Shown: in pieces, positions 33,329 to 40,179 of the stretch
How positions within the stretch are numbered: position 1 is the first letter of the stretch
How the letters are laid out: the number at the start of each line of letters is the position of its first letter
Assembly: GCA_029213005.1 (NCBI GenBank)
Contig: JARGPI010000044.1
Coordinates: 6,426 to 46,604 of the forward strand
Direction: 5' to 3'
Length of the DNA stretch: 40,179 nt
Origin: Verrucomicrobiales bacterium
Lineage (GTDB): Bacteria > Verrucomicrobiota > Verrucomicrobiia > Verrucomicrobiales > DEV007
The notes under the pieces: model-generated
The model's database searches: none
What the model was told of the DNA's origin: nothing
Seen by the model: only the letters and a program-made list of their open reading frames with translations
Made by a program: the position numbers and the translations under genes

Positions 33329-34750
33329 TTAGCTGGTCGCACCATTTACGAGGCCTTCGTGAACGTGGCCTTCATTCATATCGACGCGTTCGGGGCGCCC
33401 TTTGTGGGTGTAGATGACCTTGGTGTGGTCCATTCCCATCAAAGCCATTACGGTGGCGTGGATGTCGTGGACATGTAGTTTGTCTTCGGTGGCGTAGAGG
33501 CCCAATTCATCGGTTGCGCCGATGGTTTGCCCGCCTTTGACTCCACCGCCGGCCATCCACATCGTGAAACCGGTGGAATTGTGGTCGCGACCGTTGCCTT
33601 TCTCACTCATCGGAGTTCGGCCGAATTCACCGCCCCAGATTACCAGTGTTTCGTCGAGCAGGCCGCGTTGCTTGAGGTCGGTTAGTAGGCCTACGATAGG
33701 TTGGTCCACCTGATGGCAGAGTTTGGAGTGATTGCCTTCGATATTACTATGGCTGTCCCATTTGCTACCGGCTCCGTGGTATAGCTGGATAAACCGGACG
33801 CCGCGTTCCACAAGTCGTCTCGCGAGTAGGCATTGTCTGCCGTAGGTTTTGGTTTCGGCTTGGTCGAGTCCATATAGAGATTTGATCGACTCCGGTTCGG
33901 ATGCCAGATCAATCGCCTCCGGAGCAGTTGCCTGCATGCGGAAGGCGAGTTCATAACTTTTGATCCGCGCTTCGAGATCACTGTGGGATGACCGGGTTTT
34001 GAGGTGGTCCCGGTTCATATCCGCCAGAAAAGCCAGTTTCTGCTTCTGAACCTCTGCCGAAACCGAGGCTGGATTGTTGAGGTTAGCAATCGGTGGATCG
34101 TTCGATTCCAACAGAACCCCCTGATGGGTTGAAGGAATAAAGCCCGATCCCCACGATCGGACACCGTTGACAACCATGGCATTGCTGTCTTTGAGAACGA
34201 CAAAATCAGGCAGGTTGCGGGACTCCGAACCCAAACCATAGGAAACCCATGAGCCAAGCGAGGGCCGCCCTCCAAAAACAGCACCGGTATTCATCTGGCA
34301 CATTCCACCGGCGTGGTTGATGCCATCGGTCACGCAGGAGCGAATCACGCACAGGTCATCGGCGATAGCGGAATGCTTCGGTAGCCAGTCGGAAATCCAT
34401 AGTCCGCTTTCGCCATGCTGCGCCCATTTGCGTTTGTCGGGCAGTAGCGGCGAATAGACCTCCCCCGCAGCGGTAACCGGCGTTTCGAAACTGTCCGGCA
34501 GCTTTTGTCCGGCGAGCTTTCGCAGGAGCGGTTTGGGATCAAATAGATCGAGGTGACTCGGCCCGCCTTCCATAAAGAGGAAGATGACGCTTTTTGCCTT
34601 GCCGAAGTGGTGGGGGATCTTTTGCGAAACGGAACCGGCAATGAGGTTTTGCCCCGTCAGAGCGGACAGCGCCACAGATCCGAATCCGGCTCCTGCACTG
34701 GACAGGAAGTTGCGACGCGTAGGTTTAAAGTTTGAATTCTGAGGTGACAT
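33329..34750 (-). CDS. DUF1501 exported protein (first module)
   Basis: A 473-residue protein with a twin-arginine leader (PTRRNFLSSAGAGFGSVALSA). Conserved DUF1501 blocks are IFLFMEGGPSHLDLFDPKP, VIRSCVTDGINHAGG, ERGVRFIQLYHGAG, VIWGGEFGRTP and GRDHNSTGFTMWMAGGGVKGG. A final HVHDIHATVMALMG block completes the family pattern. Histidine and aspartate positions resemble an alkaline-phosphatase/sulfatase-like metal site, but activity has not been assigned to the family. It follows the first DUF1549/DUF1553 gene by 29 bases and precedes the LamG gene of the second module. It is related to but clearly diverged from the DUF1501 protein at 28318-29583. Confidence 0.93.
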   Translation of the reverse strand: MSPQNSNFKPTRRNFLSSAGAGFGSVALSALTGQNLIAGSVSQKIPHHFGKAKSVIFLFMEGGPSHLDLFDPKPLLRKLAGQKLPDSFETPVTAAGEVYSPLLPDKRKWAQHGESGLWISDWLPKHSAIADDLCVIRSCVTDGINHAGGMCQMNTGAVFGGRPSLGSWVSYGLGSESRNLPDFVVLKDSNAMVVNGVRSWGSGFIPSTHQGVLLESNDPPIANLNNPASVSAEVQKQKLAFLADMNRDHLKTRSSHSDLEARIKSYELAFRMQATAPEAIDLASEPESIKSLYGLDQAETKTYGRQCLLARRLVERGVRFIQLYHGAGSKWDSHSNIEGNHSKLCHQVDQPIVGLLTDLKQRGLLDETLVIWGGEFGRTPMSEKGNGRDHNSTGFTMWMAGGGVKGGQTIGATDELGLYATEDKLHVHDIHATVMALMGMDHTKVIYTHKGRPERVDMNEGHVHEGLVNGATS

Positions 34751-34779
34751 AACTTTGCAGGTTCAAAGGAAAGAGTTAA

Positions 34780-37686
34780 TCAATAAAGATAGAGAAACTC
34801 ATTGGAATTAAATAGTAAGTGGCAGAAGTCAGTCACTGAGTCCTGCAGGGAATCCGAGGCTCCGCGGCCATACCATCCCGCATTGGGAGCAGGGGAACGA
34901 TCAGTCGAATCCGAAAAATCCAGATCGAGGATCCGCGTGAGACCGGCTTTCGGTTGGTGTAGTAAAAGTTGTTCTTCCGGTAGTTGGTTTTCCGACAGGG
35001 TAAGGCGGGAGACCTGTCCGTCCCAAAGGTGCCCTACCTGACTCCGCCCTCCGATCACGACGGGAAACGAAGAATCATTGAGCTTCCCGATTACCGAATG
35101 ACTGATCGTTACCGATTCCATTTTCGCTTCGGGATCCGAGAGATCTTTTAGATAAAAAGTCACTTCGCCCTGCCTTCCGCCTTTTGAAACGGGGTGGGCC
35201 GCAACCGATGTTCCGATGTAGACCGGTTTCCCGACAGGAACCCGCAAATTTGAGACCACCACTTCGTATTTCGGCTGGCCATCGTAATCCACTCCGTTCA
35301 GAACGAGGAGCAGGTTTCGCGGTTGGTAGCGGGATTTGGTGCTGGTGACGCAGAGAAACCAGCCGGAAGTATTGCGGTTGTCATCCCACCGGGAAACGAG
35401 AGTATTCACGGTACCGTCGGGATAGATAGAGTCGAGATGCGCCACTGCTTCTATCGTAAACGCATCGTGTTGCGAGCCGAGAGTCGTATCGATCTCCAGT
35501 TGTTCAAAGCGTGAGCCGCGTTGGAGATTCAGAGCCTGACTTCCCAACTCGATTCCCTTTACTGATTTGAACTTTTCCGAGTTGGTGCGAAAACCGAGGC
35601 TGGTACTTTCTATACTTTGCTCATCGTCGCCCCGGAGCGAAGTCAAAGTCTGGATAAAGTTTTTCGCTTTATCGATTTCCGTTTCACTGGGCATTCGGCC
35701 CAATGCCCGTTGATAGGCGGAGATGATATTCTTTCGCCAATCCCCGCTCTCTGTAAACTGAAGCGACTTCGCGAACGCCTTGGCCCGGTCCAGCGGCCAC
35801 GAATCATTAATCATGAGAAGCGACTGGGTCGGAGTCGTGGTTTCAGGCCGCTGCGGAGCGGATTGAAAGCCCAATGGTGCATCAAAACAATTGAGTAGTT
35901 CGTCTGGTTTGTTGCGCTGCTTTTTTACATAGATACTCCGGTAGGGACTGGAGCCCGGAACCGAGCCGGGACGGTCGGTAGAGGGAAAGCGAATCTCTCC
36001 GGAAGCCACTAACATAGCATCCCGAATTTCTTCAGAGGAGAGTCTCCGGGGCGGGAAGCGCCACAGCAGCCGGTTCCCCGGATCAGTTAGCGACTCGCTC
36101 GAAGTCGGCTCCTGCTTGGCGGTCATCCGATAGGTGGAACTCATCATGATCAGCTTGTGCAGCTCCTTCATTCTCCAGCCGCCTTTGACAAAGCGTGTGG
36201 TCAGCCAATCCAGCAACTCCGGATGACTGGGCGCTTCTCCGAGATTGCCAAAATCGTTCGGCGTTGCCACCAGCCCGGTGCCGAAATGCCCCTGCCAAAT
36301 CCGATTGGTGATGACCCGGGTGGAAAGAGGATTTTCCTCCGATGCAATCCAGTCTGCGAGGGCGAGACGCCGCCCTGAATTGGAATCAGTAGGCTTGATT
36401 GCCGGAGCGGGTTGATCAAGCAGAGTCAAAAAAGCCGGTTCCACCGGAAATTTCTCACCCCGTTTTTCGATCACCGGAACCACTGGTTTGGCGCTCACAT
36501 CGGTAGCGACAAATCCTTTCGGTAGTGGAGTCGGTTTGAGGTGGTCAAAGGCCTTCAATTGTTCGTTGAGGCTTTTCCATTGCTTCAATTTATCGGGGTG
36601 TTTCTCAAACGACTTCTCAAAATTGATCCGTTCGGTTTGGTAGTCAATTTGCCGCTGCACCAACATGACCATTTGCTCTTCGAAAGGAGTCCGGTCGTCC
36701 CCCGCTTTGTGATACATCGTTTGGATATCTTCCGGAAACATTTTGACCTCGGTTTTCCTCTTCGCTTCCTCCTGAGTGAATTTCAGCTCCGCCAATTGCG
36801 CACGAATTTCTTTGGTCGCTTCTTTCCAGACGGCTTCTTTTTGCTGGAACTCTGCGAGTTGCTCCGGAGTCGCCAGCGGCACATCGGTGGGCCATGATGT
36901 AGTCGAAAGAAAGGCCTGAAGGGCGAAGTAATCTTTTTGCAGGATCGGATCAAATTTGTGATCGTGGCACTGAGCACAACCGATACTGATTCCGAGAAAC
37001 GCTTCACCGGTTACATTGGTCATATCGGTCATGATAATATCCCAATGCATCCTGACGTTGTGATTATTGTACTCGTAGATACCCTGCCGGAGGAATGAAG
37101 TACCGATCAGAACATCAGGATCTCCGGGAGCGATAATATCTCCCGCCAACTGTTCGCGAACAAACTGTGGGTAGGGTTTATCATCATTAAATGATCGAAT
37201 GATGTAGTTGCGATAGTCTTTAGCCCCGGGGCGATAGGCATCCTGCCGGTATCCGTCGCTCTCCGCATATCTGACTACATCCAACCAATACTGGCCCCAA
37301 CGTTCGCCATAGCGGGGGCTCGCAAGCAACTGGTCGATCAACTCGCTGAGAGCGGTTTCGGGATTTTGCTCATAAGCAGTCGTAAAATCATCCACCTGCT
37401 CAGGAAGAGGTGGGAGACCATGCAGATCGAAGTAAATTCGACGTACTAATTCGAGAGGCGTTGCTTCTCTGGCGGGGTGGAGATGATTTTCTGCCAGTTT
37501 ACGAAAAATAAAATGATCAATTTCATTGCGCGCCCATTCTTTACCGGCTTGAGACGGCACGGCAGGATCAACTACCGCCTGCACGGCCCACCACGCCCGC
37601 TCTTCGGCCGTAAATACTTTTTCATCGGCAAGTATGGAATTCGCACTGAAAACAAGCAGCGTAGCGAAGTATATAAAAGGTTTCAT
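34780..37686 (-). CDS. DUF1549 - DUF1553 - LamG protein (first module)
   Basis: A 968-residue exported protein with a signal peptide (cleavage near ILA-D, residue 20). DUF1549 covers about 50-260 and holds CAQCHDHKFDPI (C237, C240, H241), a c-haem-like CxxCH. A coiled, charged region (about 270-370) precedes DUF1553 (about 420-650; NRIWQGHFGTGLV, HPELLDWL). A LamG-like beta domain forms the C-terminus (about 700-945). Unlike the second-module partner it lacks the separate PSCyt1 segment and carries LamG at the other end. Its ATG overlaps the FecR-gene stop as ATGA, giving tight coupling. Confidence 0.92.
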   Translation of the reverse strand: MKPFIYFATLLVFSANSILADEKVFTAEERAWWAVQAVVDPAVPSQAGKEWARNEIDHFIFRKLAENHLHPAREATPLELVRRIYFDLHGLPPLPEQVDDFTTAYEQNPETALSELIDQLLASPRYGERWGQYWLDVVRYAESDGYRQDAYRPGAKDYRNYIIRSFNDDKPYPQFVREQLAGDIIAPGDPDVLIGTSFLRQGIYEYNNHNVRMHWDIIMTDMTNVTGEAFLGISIGCAQCHDHKFDPILQKDYFALQAFLSTTSWPTDVPLATPEQLAEFQQKEAVWKEATKEIRAQLAELKFTQEEAKRKTEVKMFPEDIQTMYHKAGDDRTPFEEQMVMLVQRQIDYQTERINFEKSFEKHPDKLKQWKSLNEQLKAFDHLKPTPLPKGFVATDVSAKPVVPVIEKRGEKFPVEPAFLTLLDQPAPAIKPTDSNSGRRLALADWIASEENPLSTRVITNRIWQGHFGTGLVATPNDFGNLGEAPSHPELLDWLTTRFVKGGWRMKELHKLIMMSSTYRMTAKQEPTSSESLTDPGNRLLWRFPPRRLSSEEIRDAMLVASGEIRFPSTDRPGSVPGSSPYRSIYVKKQRNKPDELLNCFDAPLGFQSAPQRPETTTPTQSLLMINDSWPLDRAKAFAKSLQFTESGDWRKNIISAYQRALGRMPSETEIDKAKNFIQTLTSLRGDDEQSIESTSLGFRTNSEKFKSVKGIELGSQALNLQRGSRFEQLEIDTTLGSQHDAFTIEAVAHLDSIYPDGTVNTLVSRWDDNRNTSGWFLCVTSTKSRYQPRNLLLVLNGVDYDGQPKYEVVVSNLRVPVGKPVYIGTSVAAHPVSKGGRQGEVTFYLKDLSDPEAKMESVTISHSVIGKLNDSSFPVVIGGRSQVGHLWDGQVSRLTLSENQLPEEQLLLHQPKAGLTRILDLDFSDSTDRSPAPNAGWYGRGASDSLQDSVTDFCHLLFNSNEFLYLY

Positions 37687-39218
37687 TGTGATGTATTTGG
37701 AAGCCCCCGGATAATGATTGGATCGACGTGATTTCTATCATCATCGGCGTCCTGAAAAAACAAGCCGGTCGCCTGCTCGCCGTCTTGATAGCCGAGATCC
37801 GAGAGGTCGATCCCCACGGCGAGGGCTTTGGAATTCAACGGTGACGGTTTGCTGGTAAAATTGGCGGATTCAAGAATCGATGCGGAGTGAAGTGATTCGT
37901 CGGCAAAGAAGAGATGGTAATGTTTCATCGACAGAGCCTCCGAGGCGGTCATCATCAAATCGTACTGGCGGATCGTGTGGGATTTTTTGCCCTCTTCCCA
38001 GACCAGCGGACTGACATGAAACGCATCGCCTTCCGCTGGATTCATCGGATTTTGCACTTCGAAAAAGACCAGATCCGGGCCGGGACCATTGGTAACCGGA
38101 CGCAGAAACTGAATGCCAAATCCGGGAGTCGATTCCATATCGAACGGCCCTTTTAGTGGGGTATTACTACCTCCCGGATTGATGATGCCGCCATTCAAAT
38201 TCAAATCTTCCACCAGTGAAGCCCGTCGCACCGGCAGTGGATAATCACCGAAAACATGTAGTTCCTCTACGTTGTCGCCGGGATTAAAGGAAACCAGTTT
38301 TACCGGAATCAAATCCCGGGCCGCGTAGTTCTGCATTTTCCCGTCCCGCTGCACGGTGACACTGAGCAGTTCCTTGGCCCGGCCATTCGAGTCTTTTGTC
38401 GCTTCGTAGGAAATGACGCGGTCCGGCACCTGACTCCGATAGGACTGAGCGGAGAAATCAACCGCAACGAGACCTTTGTTGCCAACGCGACGAGCCGAAC
38501 CGTCGGTGAGATGTTCTTTTGCTATAGTTTTATCTTCCGGGTAGATGTCAGCCGCGCCTTCCACCACCTGCACCTCGGTTTCATTGAGTTCCGACACACT
38601 GACATGAAATCGTGTGCCGCGATCAACGACCCGACTGCTCGGCGTATCGACCCGGAACCCTTCCGCGCCTTCGGGACAATGAACCGAGCATTGCCCGGTA
38701 TCCAGAGCAAGCCGGTCGTCCGACACCACTCGAAATACCGCCGGCCCTTCGATGATTGTCTTCGCCCCGTCAGGAAAGGCCAATTCCACTGCACCGGAGA
38801 CCAGCGAATAATTGCGGTTCAGCTCGGGATGCGAATTCACCGGCGGCACCAACTCGCCGAAAAAACTCGCCTTCGCCAGACCGGTAAACTGAGCCCGGCT
38901 CCGGGAAAATTCATCACCACGATCCCCGCGCCCCAAAAACAAACCGATCATTAGCAGGGCCGCGACCGCCCAGCCGCCATAGCGAACTAACAACCCACCT
39001 GAGCCGGCCGCCGTTGGTTTGACCGGATCGGCAACCGCTTGCCGTGTATTTTCAGCACCACCTGCTTCGCCGAGGGTTTCGTCCAGTGCCGCAACCAGCA
39101 ACCAGTGCTCGGCAAAATCGCGCCGAAAGTCGGGATCGGTTTTGATTCGACGATTGGTTTCCGAATCGCTGTCCGGTAATTCAAAGTCGATGTTTTCGTG
39201 ATCGGATTCCTGATTCAT
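37683..39218 (-). CDS. FecR-like anti-sigma/regulatory membrane protein
   Basis: About 511 residues from the ATG at 39218. The N-terminal cytoplasmic part (1-75) contains FRRDFAEHWLLVAALDE, similar to anti-sigma DUF-type helices. One membrane helix lies at about 81-97. A FecR domain follows (about 135-240): GAVELAFPDGAKTIIEGPAVFRV, DTGQCSVHCPEGAEGF and VVDRGTRFHVSVSE. The C-terminal region (about 280-505) is unrecognised and beta-rich. The longer frame to 39323 would overlap the sigma gene strongly; the chosen ATG forms a 4-base ATGA overlap with the sigma stop. It most likely senses an envelope signal and controls the ECF sigma factor. Confidence 0.88.
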   Translation of the reverse strand: MNQESDHENIDFELPDSDSETNRRIKTDPDFRRDFAEHWLLVAALDETLGEAGGAENTRQAVADPVKPTAAGSGGLLVRYGGWAVAALLMIGLFLGRGDRGDEFSRSRAQFTGLAKASFFGELVPPVNSHPELNRNYSLVSGAVELAFPDGAKTIIEGPAVFRVVSDDRLALDTGQCSVHCPEGAEGFRVDTPSSRVVDRGTRFHVSVSELNETEVQVVEGAADIYPEDKTIAKEHLTDGSARRVGNKGLVAVDFSAQSYRSQVPDRVISYEATKDSNGRAKELLSVTVQRDGKMQNYAARDLIPVKLVSFNPGDNVEELHVFGDYPLPVRRASLVEDLNLNGGIINPGGSNTPLKGPFDMESTPGFGIQFLRPVTNGPGPDLVFFEVQNPMNPAEGDAFHVSPLVWEEGKKSHTIRQYDLMMTASEALSMKHYHLFFADESLHSASILESANFTSKPSPLNSKALAVGIDLSDLGYQDGEQATGLFFQDADDDRNHVDPIIIRGLPNTSQ

Positions 39219-39787
39219 GATGGAGATTGACCTTCCTTTCGTAATTGTTCCTGCACACAGAGCCGGAGAGTTTGATGAGCCTTTTTGAGAAGTTGATGCA
39301 TCGCGACCCGCGAGCGATTCCACCGTTCCGCTATGCGAACTACGGTATTTTTATCGACATAGCGTTCATCAATCACCTGCCGCTGCTTTTCAGGCAGACG
39401 ACTGAGACAGGTTTCGAGAGCCGCGAGTCGCTGCAGTTGGGCGGAACTCAACTCTTCGACATCATCCGTGAGCAGTTCCATGGCGTCGTCATCGAGAGCG
39501 ATCGGCAATTTAGTTTGCGCCCGGCGCCACTCCATCACCTTGAACCGGGCGATTTTCAGTGCCCAGGCTCCGAAATCCGTCCCCGGTTCATATTCATCGA
39601 ACTTCCGCCAGAGCAAAACACCCACATCCTGAGTGACATCCATCGCCGCCTGTCGATCGTGCAAAAGAGAAAGCGTAAAGCCAAACAGCCGGGGCTGCGT
39701 CTCCAGCAGCAAGCGCGTAAAAGACTCCCCCCGATCAAAATCGATGGGCGGGTCCGGGACAGGATTTTGTAAAGACTCTTCCGGCAT
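39215..39787 (-). CDS. ECF-type RNA polymerase sigma factor
   Basis: A 190-residue sigma-70-family protein. Region 2 (about 24-95) contains LFGFTLSLLHDRQAAMDVTQDVGVLLW and FGAWALKIARFKVMEWRR, with the 'VLLWRKFDEY' style of PVC sigma factors. Region 4 (about 125-180) has CLSRLPEKQRQVIDERYVD and a helix-turn-helix RIAERWNRSRVAMHQLLKKAHQTL. It directs transcription of a target regulon, probably including this operon. It starts at an ATG without a clear ribosome-binding site and overlaps the FecR-like gene by 4 bases. Its own promoter region (39788-39917) is shared with a small divergent gene. Confidence 0.93.
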   Translation of the reverse strand: MPEESLQNPVPDPPIDFDRGESFTRLLLETQPRLFGFTLSLLHDRQAAMDVTQDVGVLLWRKFDEYEPGTDFGAWALKIARFKVMEWRRAQTKLPIALDDDAMELLTDDVEELSSAQLQRLAALETCLSRLPEKQRQVIDERYVDKNTVVRIAERWNRSRVAMHQLLKKAHQTLRLCVQEQLRKEGQSPS

Positions 39788-39917
39788 TCAAACAGGTAAT
39801 GATACCGGAGTGGAAAGTGTTAAGGGGTTTTTGATGTTTTTTACGTGAGGGATGAGGAAATCTCTCTTTCTCTGTATGTGAATTTGAAATGGCAATTTTC
39901 TGATTCACCCCATTTAG

Positions 39918-40100
39918 ATGCTTCGCTCCCAATCGATAAGGCAACTTTATTCATGGATGCCATTTATAACTGTGTTGCTCTCGGGGACGGTATTGTGTGC
40001 CGCTGATTCCTCAACGAAAAGGGGGGAGAGTCAGTCGGACTCAATCCGATTTGGCGAATGGAAGTTGAGTTTCCTCGGTGAAAGCGCTTTAGCAAAATAG
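39918..40100 (+). CDS. Possible small secreted protein
   Basis: A 60-residue frame divergent from the sigma factor. Its hydrophobic stretch (WMPFITVLLSGTVLC) followed by AADS looks like a signal peptide, leaving a mature peptide of about 30 charged residues. A perfect terminator begins 36 bases after the stop, which supports a short transcript. No homologue is known to me, no Shine-Dalgarno sequence is visible, and the frame could be chance or the remnant of a longer gene. Confidence 0.4.
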   Translation: MLRSQSIRQLYSWMPFITVLLSGTVLCAADSSTKRGESQSDSIRFGEWKLSFLGESALAK

Positions 40101-40135
40101 CGACGACTTCCACAAATCCCCAACCCCTGGAACGC

Positions 40136-40167
40136 AAAAAGCCGGTCCATTTCTGGACCGGCTTTTT
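40136..40167. terminator. Strong bidirectional intrinsic terminator
   Basis: A perfect 9-bp GC-rich stem GCCGGTCCA/TGGACCGGC (40141-40149 and 40154-40162) with a 4-base loop is flanked by A5 on the left and T5 on the right. It can terminate transcripts from either side. Confidence 0.92.
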
Positions 40168-40179
40168 CTTATAACCTGG

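Noticed and set aside
39219..39323. Upstream extension of the FecR-like frame
   Set aside because: It lies within the sigma factor gene; the ATG at 39218 gives the common ATGA overlap.

Overview
The window looks like a chromosomal segment of a Verrucomicrobia (PVC superphylum) bacterium. The evidence is a large block of DUF1501 and cytochrome-like/DUF1549/DUF1553 proteins with LamG domains, controlled by a planctomycete/verrucomicrobial-type ECF sigma factor and FecR-like regulator. Gram-negative peptidoglycan and Bat (aerotolerance) genes are also present. Most genes lie on the minus strand, and few starts have a clear Shine-Dalgarno sequence. I see no rRNA, tRNA, CRISPR array or transposase gene, and no gene-free stretch longer than about 300 bases.

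Layout. (1) 1-608, minus: the 5' part of a secreted EF-hand protein that runs off the left edge in a 10-residue cysteine/lysine tandem repeat. (2) 860-8551, minus: a probable single operon rpmF - small unknown gene - plsX - fabH - batA - batB/batC fusion - batD, with a candidate promoter at about 8581-8609, an internal hairpin terminator or attenuator after rpmF, and a terminator overlapping the end of batD. (3) 8636-13090, minus: a SASA-type acetylesterase, purD, an EamA transporter and an orphan secretin-like protein. A palindromic repeat sits between purD and the esterase. (4) 13218-16493, plus: two tandem paralogous MFS transporters closed by a strong terminator. (5) 16668-23382, plus: a novel-looking AAA ATPase with its own candidate promoter, then a class B PBP and a class A PBP 4 bases apart; the class A protein has lost its transpeptidase SxxK motif. 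(6) 23399-26483, minus: a two-gene unit of a duplicated DUF1538 membrane protein and a protein made of three PII-like domains. (7) 26538-39787, minus: ECF sigma - FecR-like - two tandem [DUF1549/DUF1553 - DUF1501] modules - SDR - EamA transporter. ATGA stop/start overlaps occur at the first two junctions. (8) 39918-40167, plus: a possible tiny secreted protein followed by a perfect terminator.

How the genes fit together. Region 2 joins ribosome assembly, phospholipid/fatty-acid initiation and a membrane VWA/TPR complex in one transcript. Region 5 pairs a class B transpeptidase with a class A PBP that probably acts only as a glycosyltransferase. Region 6 resembles a membrane transporter with a dedicated PII-type sensor. 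Region 7 is a self-regulated sigma/anti-sigma operon driving duplicated envelope protein modules of unknown substrate. The most notable points are the degenerate SxxK motif of PBP1A, the PII3-DUF1538 pair, the AAA ATPase with an unknown C-terminal domain, the palindromic repeat found both between genes and in frame inside a gene, and the LamG position swap between the duplicated modules.
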